The translations under genes were made by a program, and so were the position numbers. A stretch of DNA of 64,000 nucleotides. It comes from Doryteuthis pealeii. Its lineage: Eukaryota > Mollusca > Cephalopoda > Myopsida > Loliginidae. Of this stretch, positions 11,040 to 23,224 are shown piece after piece (position 1 is the first letter of the stretch; each line of letters starts with the position of its first letter). The notes below the pieces were generated by a model. That model was not told the origin of the DNA, ran no database searches, and saw only the letters and a list, made by a program, of their open reading frames with translations. Where the stretch lies: contig CM042139.1 in the NCBI GenBank assembly GCA_023376005.1, forward strand, positions 138,457,174 through 138,521,173. Reading direction: 5' to 3'.

Positions 11040-11487
11040 TTAACTTCAATGCAAATAGAAGAATTCAAGAGGTAATACTACTCCTACTCCTTCTCCCCCT
11101 CTACTACTACTACTACTACTACTATAAATGATATTAATCATGATCCCACATTTTATTACCAGGATGGGGGTAAAGTTTTATATTAGATCTAAATGGATTA
11201 AAGCTTCATTTTGTTTATAAATTTTTCCTGTTTTTCGATTAGAGATTTTCTGTTAATGTATTTTTCAATTTTTTCAATGAGAGGGACAAGTCATATTAAT
11301 AAGAACGGATATGAAATTAAAAATCAGATTAAAAATGCCAAAATAAATTTAAATTTATATCTGAACTAAGGTATTCATTTATTTATAATACTCCGTATAT
11401 GTAAAAATATATACACAAATCTTCATATGTACGTTTGAGTTTAAATTCTTATGGAAGCCTCTCAAGGAAACACTTGATAACATCCAC

Positions 11488-11536
<49 letters not shown>

Positions 11537-12376
11537 CTGAAATAAAATATTTAGATCTGAAGATTGCATCATATGCATGAAACTGCAGTTACGAAATATT
11601 AACTGCATAATATTTAATCTTAATATTAGTTATATATATATATATATAATTCCATAATATTTAATCTCTGATTTTAAATCTGATCTGTTTTTTAATCATT
11701 GTGCCTCTTCAAATTCTAATAATTTTCACATTCATTCTCCGTTATATATACTAGCAAATATATGCACCCTCCGGGTGCAAGTATTTAAGTTTTTAATGTA
11801 ATAATATATTATATTAAATTAGAAAGGCTAATGAAACTAAATAAGAGTGCAGATAAAAAGATTTGAAACAGAGGGGGTATAATCGAAAAATAGAACAACT
11901 GAAACTTACTCTTCCATCACTCTCGTATTTCATTGTTATTTTTTCTAATTTAAGTATTTAGTTAAAAGAGGAAGTGAAGAATAAAATGACAGTTATTTCT
12001 TCTTGTTAACGGATTTCATTTACGATTCATTGAAGAAATGTTTGCTTATATTCATTAAAATAAAGCTAAACAATTAGAAATCAATAATACTAAGCACATA
12101 TTTATTAAAATCACATTTTTAATATCAATATGCAAATTAGCCTTCCCGTTCACACTGTAAACTGCTATTTTGTTGTATATATAAATATAATTGCATGTTG
12201 TTAGTATGTAGATATGGTTAACAGTATTAATAATGTAAAACAATTTTATTAATAATTGAGGTTTAAATAAAAATAAAATCATTGAGAATGTTATATAAAT
12301 AACTAATGGAATTGTGACTTAAGTAGTAATATAGTTTCGGTTACAGACGGAAAAACACACAATCTCCATTATAATA

Positions 12377-12427
<51 letters not shown>

Positions 12428-13850
12428 ATATGTCATCTACAGAAGCGTGTGTCCGCGTTTCATGCCTCCCCAGTGTGGCTAGACACAACAACTATTCCTC
12501 CGACTGAATATTTGCCAGCCTGATTTCTTAACCTCTCGGCCACTTTGAAAGCTGCTGTAACGGGGCTGGTGCTTAAACTTTTAAATTCATAGGTTTGTTT
12601 ATATATTTTACGATCACCGGAGAGATTTAGACTGCGAGCAGACGATCATTTCTTATATATGCTTAGTAGTGAAAGTTAATTTAAATTACCCCTTAGAGAG
12701 CTCTAAGAAATATTTGGGAGAATTTGAGCTAAAATATCTTGATCTGTATCTCATAGTATCTTGTAATAACAGAAAGTCCATTACAAGATCAAACGCATAT
12801 AAGCATATTTGTTGGTCTGACTTTTTCATTGTGATGTGATAATGGTTTCATTTATTGGCAAGATGAATGAGTCGAGTAACTTTGAGGAAGGAAAATTCCT
12901 CATGGCGAGAAATCTAGAAGACTGTTCCTATTCAATTGTCGTGATTACCTGAAGGTTAAATTCTAAAAAAGCTGCATACAAGCCATGAAGCGGTCAAAAC
13001 GTATCTGCTTCAGAAATGAGAATCTGAACTTTATCACAAATTTCAGCTTTATCTATTCAATTAAAAAAATAAATGCATTATGGCAAATAGTAAATTGATA
13101 TGTGTCCAATATATGACTATGTTTTTGCTGGCCTCTCAAAATGCTGTATACTTCATTTTTAAGTTCTTCTAATACCTGCTTCTATCGTCTATCTTCTCTT
13201 CGTTCCTTCAATTGTTCTTCCTCTCGGGTTTCACTCCATGATAAGGGGATTTTTTTTTATCGGAGTCTACATATTCCATCGGGTGTATGTGTTCTTCGCA
13301 TCGGATTTTTCTTTCGAATCTAAGGTCTATGTGGGTAACTTTTTGGTCAAGTCATTTTCAGGATTATGAGCGACAAACTCAGAGATATATTTTTGTGTAG
13401 AATTCTATTGCCCCGAATTCACGATATATCCGTTGCGACACGGACGTGGGGAAAATCGGCAGCAACAGAGATTTAAAGGCACGTCAACACTACAATAAAA
13501 TCTATATCTACTTTCCCAGGCTCGTGTGATCATGTGACTCTCTAAGCCAATGAAAGCTTTGTTCTATACGAGCCTGTGGTCAAGACCTATGAATCAAATT
13601 TTCATTGATTTTCCATTGTTTACTATTATTTCAAAACTATACTATATTAACTGCTAAAACTGATAGGCTATGCTTATCCATTATGTAAAAGAAAAAAGTA
13701 ACTATGAGAATCAATATCGTTTTGTGTTCAATGTTCTCAATTGGAACGCGTCAATGCAAAAATCACCACTAAACTGATGATTATCACTTTTTCAATTAAT
13801 AAACCGGATAGCAAAGTATATATTTACCCAACCCTCTTCACAACCACGAT
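11040..13850. other. Unassigned left-arm stretch with AT microsatellites
   Basis: AT-rich DNA mirrored at 18,870-21,680. It includes (CTA)n at 11,101-11,126, (AT)n at about 11,492-11,532 and a broken (AT)n at 12,380-12,427. The frames at 12,055 and 13,141 show no recognised domain. The frame at 13,141 shifts between arms because of homopolymer differences. Confidence 0.5.
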
Positions 13851-14150
13851 GTGACACAAGGTCTACTTTCAAGCGAAGTTTAATAGGTTTCAATCCAGTT
13901 TTTTTTTCTTTTTCTGGACCGACTGCCAAAGCAAGATTAAAGAACCTAGTATGTCCTACTATTTATCCATAGCTGGAAAGGGAATAGTTTGATATACATT
14001 TTTCCAAAAGAAATTATCACTATGTGAAATACAATCTGCCATGCACAGTATTTTCATGAATAGATGAATAAAATCCAGCAAATAATATAATTTCATTAGC
14101 ATCTTTTATTGTATACAACTTGTGATATATATATCACAATGTTTTTGCAA
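13850..14150 (+). repeat. Repeat family C, long copy (left arm)
   Basis: Starts gtgacacaaggtctactttc. It continues with tatttatccatagctgg, tagtttgatatacatttttc, tatgtgaaatac, attttcatgaatag, caaataatataatttcatta and ttgtatacaacttgtgat. The same order is seen at 43.9, 44.9 and 45.2 kb. It is non-coding; the class is unknown. Confidence 0.6.
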
Positions 14151-14654
14151 CATTTGCACATATCCGTCTGTTACATTACGGTAAATAAGAAATTAAAAAT
14201 AACGGTAATTCTGGATGATGGAAAAAACCTTAAGAGTAAATTTACATGGCTTTGGTCTTTCGCTTATCTTGTGACTGTTCTCTGGTTGATCATTTCGGTT
14301 GTGAGAGCAGGAGTGGACGCGGAACTTGGAATTTAGCCGAGTTTGCTGTTGGTTTTTCGGGAGATGCAGGGGGTGTATTCAAGATGGTTATTTTTCAGCC
14401 GGTGATGGTTAACTTGGTTTATATAAAGACACCTGAAAAATATCCAAATCTTTGCAATCGTAACTAAAAAATAACAACAAACTCGGAGATGAAGAATTTT
14501 TAAGATGTCCCGAGTGAGCAGATAAGAAGAACAAAGATAAATCAGTCCAGATATTCAGATAGACGAAAGCTGACCCAACCAGTATAGGAGAGACCAAATA
14601 GTAGGGTAGACGAGCTGGCCAAGAAGACACACTGAGAAAAAGAATAAGAGGAAG

Positions 14655-14885
14655 GAAAGGGATATACAGTACCTCTTCCTCTCTAAATGCCGGTTGCTTA
14701 TCCAGGAAGAGCCCACTCTACTCTCCTATTTAGCCATAGCTGGAGTGGGAGGTTGTTGGATGTATACCTTTTACCAACTGAATTATTTCTACCAGAAATG
14801 TTACCAGCCTTGTTCAGAATTTGAATTTGCCGCTGTGTTCATTTCCTACGTTGATAACCCTTAACACAACATGACAAGGTAAATA
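14655..14885 (+). repeat. Repeat family C, second copy (left arm)
   Basis: Blocks tctaaatgccggttgctta, gagcccactctactct, tatttagccatagctggagt and ggttgttggatgtatacctt match the family. It diverges after about 14,800. Confidence 0.5.
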
Positions 14886-16036
14886 TGATTTCTTATCGTG
14901 GGGGTGGGACAATAGAAATATGTTTGACTGTGGCGTTTAGACAATAAACCTGTGGTGATCTTGAAATTTTGGTATGAATCACATTTTCTTGGTAGCTCTG
15001 TGTTCTACCATTCAGGTGTTATATGATTTGTCGTCTAAAACGACCCAACATCACTGCAGACAGGTACACTCATTCATAGGAGCATCATTTAGGAGGCATA
15101 TGCTGGGGTGGATGAGTTAATTAAGTCAATTAAAATTACAATCAAGCCAAAGTTTTCTAACTGGATCTGTGTTAATTAAAATAAAGAATCTAAGAAGATA
15201 TAATGGGAGAACGATGACAAAGATTCATGAAGTCTCACAGGAATTATTCGATAAGTATTATTGCTTTTGATAAAACAAAGGATACATCAGTTATGTTTCT
15301 CTGTTCAAACATTTCAGGTCTCAATCTTATTTATTATTCATGATATCTACAGTTAAAGAACAGCTGTTTAAAATAACAGTGGCGCAGCGATATAATTAAT
15401 TGTATTTTGAAAGAAATGTAGTTGGATGTTGGTAAATTCTTTTTATATTCTCAATTATACATCTAGTAAACGTATGTTAAAAGACGAGTCCGAGTAATAT
15501 TGATGACTTAGAGCACCAATGATATATATGATATCTAGCATTCTTTACTAGCAAACTATATATGTATAGTTTCATAGTGTAGTGAGTTCAATCTTCATTG
15601 GCGACTCTATTTGTCGCAGAGTAAGTCACGTTGAACAAAATCAAGAGATGGTTATTGATTGGGCATCTTGTGAGTAGTAAGTATGTGTGTTGGTCGTTTA
15701 CTTAGCAATAATTTGTTAAAAAAACAAAAACAAAGGAAAAAAAGCATACAATTATCTATACTTAACTCCATCCTTGTAGCCTTGTGACTGACTAAACGAT
15801 GCTTAGTAGTAAATAAATACACTGACTTTTTTTAAACTCAGGGTAATGATTAGCGAATTCATAGAATCGTAGAGAGTTCGATCATGACAAAGTGCCGCAC
15901 ACTTGTCTCAGTGTGTAAATCAAGAAGAAAAATGTTGACAAAACAATCAAATATTTTTTCACAATTCTCTTGGAATATTTCCTAGATAGTATACATTTTA
16001 GTTTAAAATTTATAGTGCTCAAAGTTTTCGTGTTCT
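14886..16036. other. Unassigned stretch close to the palindrome centre
   Basis: Mirrored at 16,670-17,835. Mixed AT-rich sequence without recognised genes or repeats. Arm differences here are mostly single-base homopolymer indels, for example in the A-run at 15,719-15,742. Confidence 0.5.
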
Positions 16037-16037
16037 T

Positions 16038-16192
16038 TACCGACCCTCGCCAAACCAACGCCTGAGTAACATAGCTTGGATCTGTGTGATTAAGTGGGGA
16101 GATGATGGTAGGTGTCGTGACCTAAAAATGATATCACTGGAAGACGAGATAGACCCCCTCGTTGCCTGACTGACACCGACATTAGGCCAACC
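16038..16192 (+). mobile_element. SINE A, headless diverged copy at the palindrome centre (left arm)
   Basis: Carries the SINE A blocks ccctcgccaa, gcctgagtaacatagc, gatgatggtaggtgtcg and the tail tgacaccgacattaggcc. The tRNA-like head is missing. Homology between the arms ends about 40 bases beyond it. Confidence 0.6.
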
Positions 16193-16235
16193 CGTACTTA
16201 ACTCTGAACACCGTGTTAGTCAAAACAATGGTTAT

Positions 16236-16467
16236 TAAATTTTTAGCAACCCGGATCATTTTTAAAGGATATTTTCGCAATAGATTCCAGAAAAAATCAT
16301 CTCAAAGTGATCTAGCCGGGTGTGAATAGAATTTTGGCGCAAACGAATGAAAGCAGAAAGATCCACAGGGTGTGAATTGACTGGTCTGCATTTAAATCCT
16401 TTATAACAGAACAACATCGTTGGATCCTGTAGACTAGTTGGTCCTAACTGATTGTCTGATTGCGTGT
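16236..16467. other. Unpaired spacer at the centre of the giant palindrome
   Basis: This is about 232 bp with no inverted partner in the window. It is ordinary mixed-composition sequence. It does not look like a sequencing-adapter hairpin and holds no gene or known repeat that I can see. Both arms stop matching at a shared 5-base word (gttat / ataac). It would be the loop if one strand folded back on itself. Confidence 0.85.
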
Positions 16468-16514
16468 TATAACCACTTGTTTTTGCTAACACAGGTGTTC
16501 GAGAGTTAAGTAGC

Positions 16515-16669
16515 GGGTTGGCCTAATTGTCGGTGTCAGTCAGGCAACGAGGGGGGTCTATCTCGTCTTTCCAGTGGATATCATTTTTAGGTCCGACACC
16601 TACCATCATCTCCCACTTAATCACACAGATCCAAGCTATGTTACTCAGGCGTGTTGGCGAGGGTCGGTA
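16515..16669 (-). mobile_element. SINE A, headless diverged copy at the palindrome centre (right arm)
   Basis: Mirror of 16,038-16,192, tail first on the plus strand. Confidence 0.6.
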
Positions 16670-17839
16670 AAGAACACGAAAAACTTTGAGCACTATAAAT
16701 TTTAAACTAAAATGTATACTATCTAGGAAATATTTCCAAGAGAATTGTGAAAAAATATTTGATTGTTTTGTCAACATTTTTTCTTCTTTGATTTACACAC
16801 TGAGACAAGTGTGCGGCACTTTGTCATGATCGAACTCTCTACGATTCTATGAATTCGCTAATCATTACCCTGAGTTTAAAAAAGTCAGTGTATTTATTTT
16901 ACTACTAAGCATCGTTAGTCAGTCAAAGGCTACAAGGATGGAGTTAAGTATAGATAATTGTATGCTTTTTTCCTTTGTTTTGTTTTTTTTTAAACAAATT
17001 ATTGCTAAGTAAACGACCAACACACATACTATACTACTCACAAGATGCCCAATCAATAACCATCTCTTGATTTTGTTCAACGTGACTTCTCTGCGACAAA
17101 TAGAGTCGGCCAATGGAAGATTGAACTCACTACACTATGAAACATAAATATATAGTTTGCTAGTAAAGAATGCTAGATATCATATATATCATTGTGGCTC
17201 TATCAGTGCATCACATATTACTCGACTCGTCTTTTAACATACGTTTTACTAGATGTATAAATGAGAATATAAAAAGAATTTACCAACATCCAACTACATT
17301 TCTTTCAAAATACATTAATTATATCGCTGCGCACCTGTTATTTTAAACAGCTGTTCTTTAACTGTAGATATCATGAATAATAAATAAGATTGAGACCTGA
17401 AAATGTTTGAACAGAGAAACATAACTGATGTATCCTTTGTTTTATCAAAAGCATAATACTTATCGGAATAATTCCTGTGAGACTTCATGAATCTTTGTCA
17501 TCGTTCTCCCATTATATCTTCTTAGATTCTTTATTTTAATTAACACAGATCCAGTTAGAAAACTTTGGCTTGATTGTAATTTTTAATTGACTTAATTAAC
17601 TCATCCACCCAGCATATGCCTCCTAAATGATGCTCCTATGAATGAGTGTACCTGTCTGCAGTGATGTTTGGGTCGTTTTAGACGACAAATCATATAACAC
17701 CTGAATGGTAGAACACAGAGCTACCAAAGAAAATGTGATTCATACCAAAATTTCAAGATCACCACAGGTTTAGTTGTCTAACGCCACAGTCAAACATATT
17801 TCTATTGTCCACCCCCACGATAAGAAATCATATTTACCT

Positions 17840-18060
17840 TGGTGCATGTTGTGTAAGGGTTATCAACGTAGGAAATGAACACAGCGGCATAAATTTCAAA
17901 TTCTGACAAGGCTGGTAACATTTCTGGTAGAAATAATTCAGTTGGTAAAGGTTTACATCCAACAACCTCCCACTCCAGCTATGGCTAAATAGTAGAGTAG
18001 AGTGGGCTCTTTCCTGGTATAGCAACCGGCATTTAGAGAGGAAGAGGTACTGTATATCCC
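17840..18060 (-). repeat. Repeat family C, second copy (right arm)
   Basis: Mirror of 14,655-14,885 on the minus strand. Confidence 0.5.
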
Positions 18061-18559
18061 TTTCCTTCCTCTTATTCTTTTCTCAGTGTGTCTTCTTGGC
18101 CAGCTCGTCTACCCTACTATTTGGTCTCTCCTATACTGGTTGGGTCAGCTTTCGTCTATCTGAATATCTGGACTGATTTATCTTTGTTCTTCTTATCTGC
18201 TCACTCGGGACATTCTTAAAAATTCTTCATCTCCGAGTTTGTTGTTATTTTTTAGTTACGATTGCAAAGATTTGGATATTTTTCAGGTGTCTTTATATAA
18301 ACCAAGTTAACCATCACCGGCTGAAAAAGTAACCATCTTGAATACACCCCTGCATCTCCCCGAAAACCAACAGCAAACTCGCTAAATTCCAAGTCCGCCG
18401 TCCACTCCTGCTCTCACAACCGAAATGATCAACCAGAGAAACAGTCACAGATAAGCGAAAGACCAAAGCCATGTAAATTTACTCTTAAGGTTTTTTTCCA
18501 TCATCCAGAATTACCGTTATTTTTAATTTCTTATTTTACCGTAATGTAACAGACGGTAT

Positions 18560-18870
18560 GTGCAAATGTTGCATCAAACATTTGTGATATAATATATCAC
18601 AAGTTGTATACAATAAAAGATGCTAATGAAATTATATTATTTGCTGGATTTTATTCATCTATTCATGAAAATACTGTGCATGGCAGATTGTATTCACATA
18701 GTGATAATTTCTTTTGGAAAAATGTATATCAAACTATTCCCTTTCCAGCTATGGATAAATAGTAGGACATACTAGGTTCTTTAATCTTGCTTTGGCAGTC
18801 GGTCCAGAAAAAGAAAAAAAACTGGATTGAAACCTATTAAACTTCGCTTGAAAGTAGACCTTGTGTCACA
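18560..18870 (-). repeat. Repeat family C, long copy (right arm)
   Basis: Mirror of 13,850-14,150 on the minus strand, with the same block order. Confidence 0.6.
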
Positions 18871-20294
18871 TCGTGGTTGTGAAGAGGGGTTGGGTAAATA
18901 TATACTTTGCTATCCGGTTTATTAATTGAAAAAGTGATAATCATCAGTTTAGTGGTGATTTTTGCATTGACGCGTTCCAATTGAGAACATTGAACACAAA
19001 ACGATATTGATTCTCATAGTTACTTTTTTCTTTTTACATAATGGATAAGCATAGCCTATCAGTTTTAGCAGTTAATATAGTATAGTTTTTGAAATAATAG
19101 TAAACAATGGAAAATCAATGAAAATTTGATTCATAGGTCTTGACCACAGGCTCGTATAGAACAAAGCTTTCATTGGCTTAGAGAGTCACATGATCACACG
19201 AGCCTGGGAAAGTAGATATAGATTTTATTGTAGTGTTGACGTGCCTTTAAATCTCTGTTGCTGCCGATTTTCCCCACGTCCGTGTCGCAACGGATATATC
19301 GTGAATTCGGGGCAATAGAATTCTACACAAAAATATATCTCTGAGTTTGTCGCTCATAATCCTGAAAATGACTTGACCAAAAAGTTACCCACATAGACCT
19401 TAGATTCGAAAGAAAAATCCGATGCGAAGAACACATACACCCGATGGAATATGTAGACTCCGATAAAAAAAATCCCCTTATCATGGAGTGAAACCCGAGA
19501 GGAAGAACAATTGAAGGAACGAAGATAGAAGATAGACGATAGAAGCAGGTATTAGAAGAACTTAAAAATGAAGTATACAGCATTTTGAGAGGCCAGCAAA
19601 AACATAGTCATATATTGGACACATATCAATTTACTATTTGCCATAATGCATTTATTTTTTTAATTGAATAGATAAAGCTGAAATTTGTGATAAAGTTCAG
19701 ATTCTCATTTCTGAAGCAGATACGTTTTGACCGCTTCATGGCTTGTATGCAGCTTTTTTAGAATTTAACCTTCAGGTAATCACGACAATTGAATAGGAAC
19801 AGTCTTCTAGATTTCTCGCCATGAGGAATTTTCCTTCCTCAAAGTTACTCGACTCATTCATCTTGCCAATAAATGAAACCATTATCACATCACAATGAAA
19901 AAGTCAGACCAACAAATATGCTTATATGCGTTTGATCTTGTAATGGACTTTTCTGTTATTACAAGATACTATGAGATACAGATCAGATATTTTAGCTCAA
20001 ATTCTCCCAAATATTTCTTAGAGCTCTCTAAGGGGTAATTTAAATTAACTTTCACTACTAAGCATATATAAGAAATGATCGTCTGCTCGCAGTCTAAATC
20101 TCTCCGGTGATCGTAAAATATATAAACAAACCTATGAATTTAAAAGTTTAAGCACCAGCCCGTTACAGCAGCTTTCAAAGTGGCCGAGAGGTTAAGAAAT
20201 CAGGCTGGCAAATATTCAGTCGGAGAATAGTTGTTGTGTCTAGCCACACTGGGGAGGCATGAAACGCGGACACACGCTTCTGTAGATGACATAT

Positions 20295-20346
<52 letters not shown>

Positions 20347-21188
20347 CTTATTATAATGGAGATTGTGTGTTTTTCCGTCTGTAACCGAAACTATATTACT
20401 ACTTAAGTCACAATTCCATTAGTTATTTATATAACATTCTCAATGATTTTATTTTTATTTAAACCTCAATTATTAATAAAATTGTTTTACATTATTAATA
20501 CTGTTAACCATATCTACATACTAACAACATGCAATTAATATTATATATACAACAAAATAGCAGTTTACAGTGTGAACGGGAAGGCTAATTTGCATATTGA
20601 TATTAAAAATGTGATTTTAATAAATATGTGCTTAGTATTATTGATTTCTAATTGTTTAGCTTTATTTTAATGAATATAAGCAAACATTTCTTCAATGAAT
20701 CGTAAATGAAATCCGTTAACAAGAAGAAATAACTGTCATTTTATTCTTCACTTCCTCTTTTAACTAAATACTTAAATTAGAAAAAATAACAATGAAATAC
20801 GAGAGTGATGGAAGAGTAAGTTTCAGTTGTTCTATTTTTCGATTATACCCCCCTCTGTTTCAAATCTTTTTATCTGCACTCTTATTTAGTTTCATTAGCC
20901 TTTCTAATTTAATATAATATATTATTACATTAAAACTTAAATACTTGCACCCGGAGGGTGCATATATTTGCTAGTATATATAACGGAGAATGAATGTGAA
21001 AATTATTAGAATTTGAAGAGGCACAATGATTAAAAAACAGATCAGATTTAAAATCAGAGATTAAATATTATGGAATTATATATATATATATATAACTAAT
21101 ATTAAGATTAAATATTATGCAGTTAATATTTCGTAACTGCAGTTTCATGCATATGATGCAATCTTCAGATCTAAATATTTTATTTCAG

Positions 21189-21235
<47 letters not shown>

Positions 21236-21760
21236 GGTGGATGTTATCAAGTGTTTCCTTGAGAGGCTTCCATAAGAATTTAAACTCAAACGTACATATG
21301 AAGATTTGTGTATATATTTTTACATATACGGAGTATTATAAATAAATGAATACCTTAGTTCAGATATAAATTTAAATTTATTTTGGCATTTTTAATCTGA
21401 TTTTTAATTTCATATCCGTTCTTATTAATATGACTTGTCCCTCTCATTGAAAAAATTGAAAAATACATTAACAGAAAATCTCTAATCGAAAAACAGGAAA
21501 AATTTATAAACAAAATGAAGCTTTAATCCATTTAGATCTAATATAAAACTTTACCCCCATCCTGGTAATAAAATGTGGGATCATGATTAATATCATTTAT
21601 AGTAGTAGTAGTAGTAGTAGTAGAGGGGGAGAAGGAGTAGGAGTAGTATTACCTCTTGAATTCTTCTATTTGCATTGAAGTTAATATAAATAAGCTGTTG
21701 ATTCCCGCTCTTCACGCTCTGGTCCGCTGGTTCAATGTCTAGTGGCGGAGATTGTGGTAT

Positions 21761-21802
21761 GCACTGATGAGACCAAAGGAGGTCGAAACAGCTGTCCAGT
21801 GC
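21761..21802 (+). ncRNA. Hammerhead motif, stem I shortened by 3 bases
   Basis: Reads gcactgatga, stem II gacc-aaagga-ggtc, GAAA, stem III cagctg-like, triplet GTC, then cagtgc. It lacks the ctg that separates stem I from the core in the sister copy. Mirror of 10,921-10,962. Confidence 0.65.
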
Positions 21803-22164
21803 TCCGGATGTCGCAAATGGTGTTTGTCGAGTTGTCTGGTCGTGGTAATATTATTCCATTATCAATTATATATAATTCCTCTATCAAATTTAATATATAC
21901 CCTTTGCCCATTAGTTTGTGTCTGAGAGATTCGGGCCCCGAATTGGGAAGTCGTTGTCCCGGGGGTGACCTTGCCCTCTGTGATCCTGCGATGGGATACA
22001 TGGGAATACAGGTTAGATTGCTGCGCAGTTTGAATTAATGTTACCATTGACTAGATGATTTGGCATTCTCCGTTTGTGGCATGGGCTGGTGGCCCAGTGT
22101 GTTGAGTCCCGCTCTTCACGCTGTGGTCCGCTGGTTCAATCTCTAGTGGTGGAGATTGTGGTAT

Positions 22165-22209
22165 GCACTGCTGATGAGACCAAAGGAGGTCGGAACAGCT
22201 GTCCAGTGC
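22165..22209 (+). ncRNA. Hammerhead motif, core damaged (GAAA changed)
   Basis: Stem I gcactg/cagtgc is complete and CTGATGA and stem II are intact, but ggtcggaacagc replaces the expected ggtcgaaacagc. Mirror of 10,514-10,558. Confidence 0.65.
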
Positions 22210-22298
22210 TCCGGATGTCACAAATGGTGTTTGCCGAGTTGTCTGGTCGTGGTAATATGATTCAATTATTAATTATATATAATTCCTATATCAAATGT

Positions 22299-22339
<41 letters not shown>

Positions 22340-22502
22340 AAGTTGTAAACACGGTTTGTTTGGAATGGCTTTTTGCCGATAATTTTTGGGAGAATAAGTG
22401 CTTAATTGGAGTCGTACCTAATTTTGAAAATTAATTAATTAATAATGAATTAGGCGGGAATACCTATTAAACGTATGGCTAAACAAATCGAGAAAAATCA
22501 AT

Positions 22503-22544
22503 CTCTGTATGTACATTTCGGCCTATTAGGCCTCATCAGCAGAG
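22503..22544 (-). ncRNA. Hammerhead ribozyme (type I), intact core
   Basis: Minus strand: ctctg, CTGATGA, ggcctaataggcc, GAAA, tgtacata, cagag. Mirror of 10,179-10,220. Confidence 0.8.
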
Positions 22545-22793
22545 CTATAGATCGGAAGACCGCCCTGTGCGTGATTTGAAACCGGACTGCCAAGCTGACA
22601 GGCCGATCCCATAACCCTTACACCAAACGGACTTCTTAGATTTTAGATAAAAGTCACTAGAAGAGGAATATTAACCTACTCTAAACAAATCGTAAAATCT
22701 AAGAAGTCCGTTTGGTGTAAGGGTTATGGGATCGGCCTGTCAGCTTGGCAGTCCGGTTTCAAATCACGCACAGGGCGGTCTTCCGATCTATAG

Positions 22794-22835
22794 CTCTGCT
22801 GATGAGGCCTAATAGGCCGAAATGTACATACAGAG
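22794..22835 (+). ncRNA. Hammerhead ribozyme (type I), intact core
   Basis: Plus strand: ctctg 22,794-22,798, CTGATGA, stem II ggcctaataggcc, GAAA, tgtacata, cagag 22,831-22,835. Mirror of 9,890-9,931. Confidence 0.8.
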
Positions 22836-22949
22836 ATTGATTTTTCTCGATTTGTTTAGCCATACATTTAATAGGTATTCCCACCTAATTCATTATTAAT
22901 TAATTAATTTTCAAAATTAGGTACGACTCCAATTAAGCACTTATTCTCC

Positions 22950-22986
<37 letters not shown>

Positions 22987-22987
22987 T

Positions 22988-23218
22988 TAAGATTTTAGCA
23001 TTAAATAACCCTCAAGGGTAGATATACTATTAGATCAAGACTGTTTGCATGTCACACTGTGCTTTAATAGCACAGTGTGACATGCAAACAGTGATTTCAA
23101 TATGATATCGTCATAGATTTTTATAATTCAATATTTGCTTATATAATCCGCATTACATTTTACTTAGTTTGGTTTAAAGTTATATCTACTCCTGTGAGTT
23201 ATTTAATACCAAATCTTA
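22988..23218. mobile_element. MITE 2, right arm
   Basis: Mirror of 9,498-9,728, with the central hairpin at 23,040-23,092. The outer terminal repeats differ from each other at several positions while the central hairpin is almost exact. Confidence 0.6.
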
Positions 23219-23224
23219 TATATA

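Larger units (their letters stand above)
11..16235. repeat. Left arm of giant inverted repeat
   Basis: The sequence is the reverse complement of 16,468-32,619; paired positions sum to about 32,620-32,725, drifting because of small indels. Landmarks pair one to one: mariner remnant, two kinds of SINE, LINE fragment, two MITEs, ribozyme fold-back and ribozyme dimer. Near the centre the arms are nearly identical and differ mostly by single-base homopolymer indels. In the outer 3-4 kb the left arm carries many more insertions, deletions and substitutions. Homology is lost within about 10 bases of the window start, so whether the arm ends here or the contig does cannot be seen. Confidence 0.95.
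21690..22290 (+). mobile_element. Head-to-tail dimer of ~404-bp tRNA-like/hammerhead units, right arm
   Basis: The downstream unit has a tRNA-like head: tggtggcccagtgtg (A-box region, about 22,088-22,100) and ggttcaatctc (B box, 22,133-22,143), then the hammerhead at 22,165-22,209, then gtttgccgagttgtctggtc and an AT-rich end. The upstream unit starts part-way through its head (ttcccgctcttcacgctctg) and has its hammerhead at 21,761-21,802. Core-to-core spacing is 407 bases including the 3-base deletion. Tandem units of a few hundred bases bounded by hammerheads are the hallmark of retrozymes; schistosome Sm-alpha elements likewise combine a Pol III promoter with a hammerhead. Confidence 0.75.
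22385..22953. mobile_element. Fold-back element of two opposed tRNA-like/hammerhead units, right arm
   Basis: Mirror of 9,772-10,339. This copy retains bases missing from the left one (ctgtcagcttggcagtcc versus a one-base shorter left version). Confidence 0.75.
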
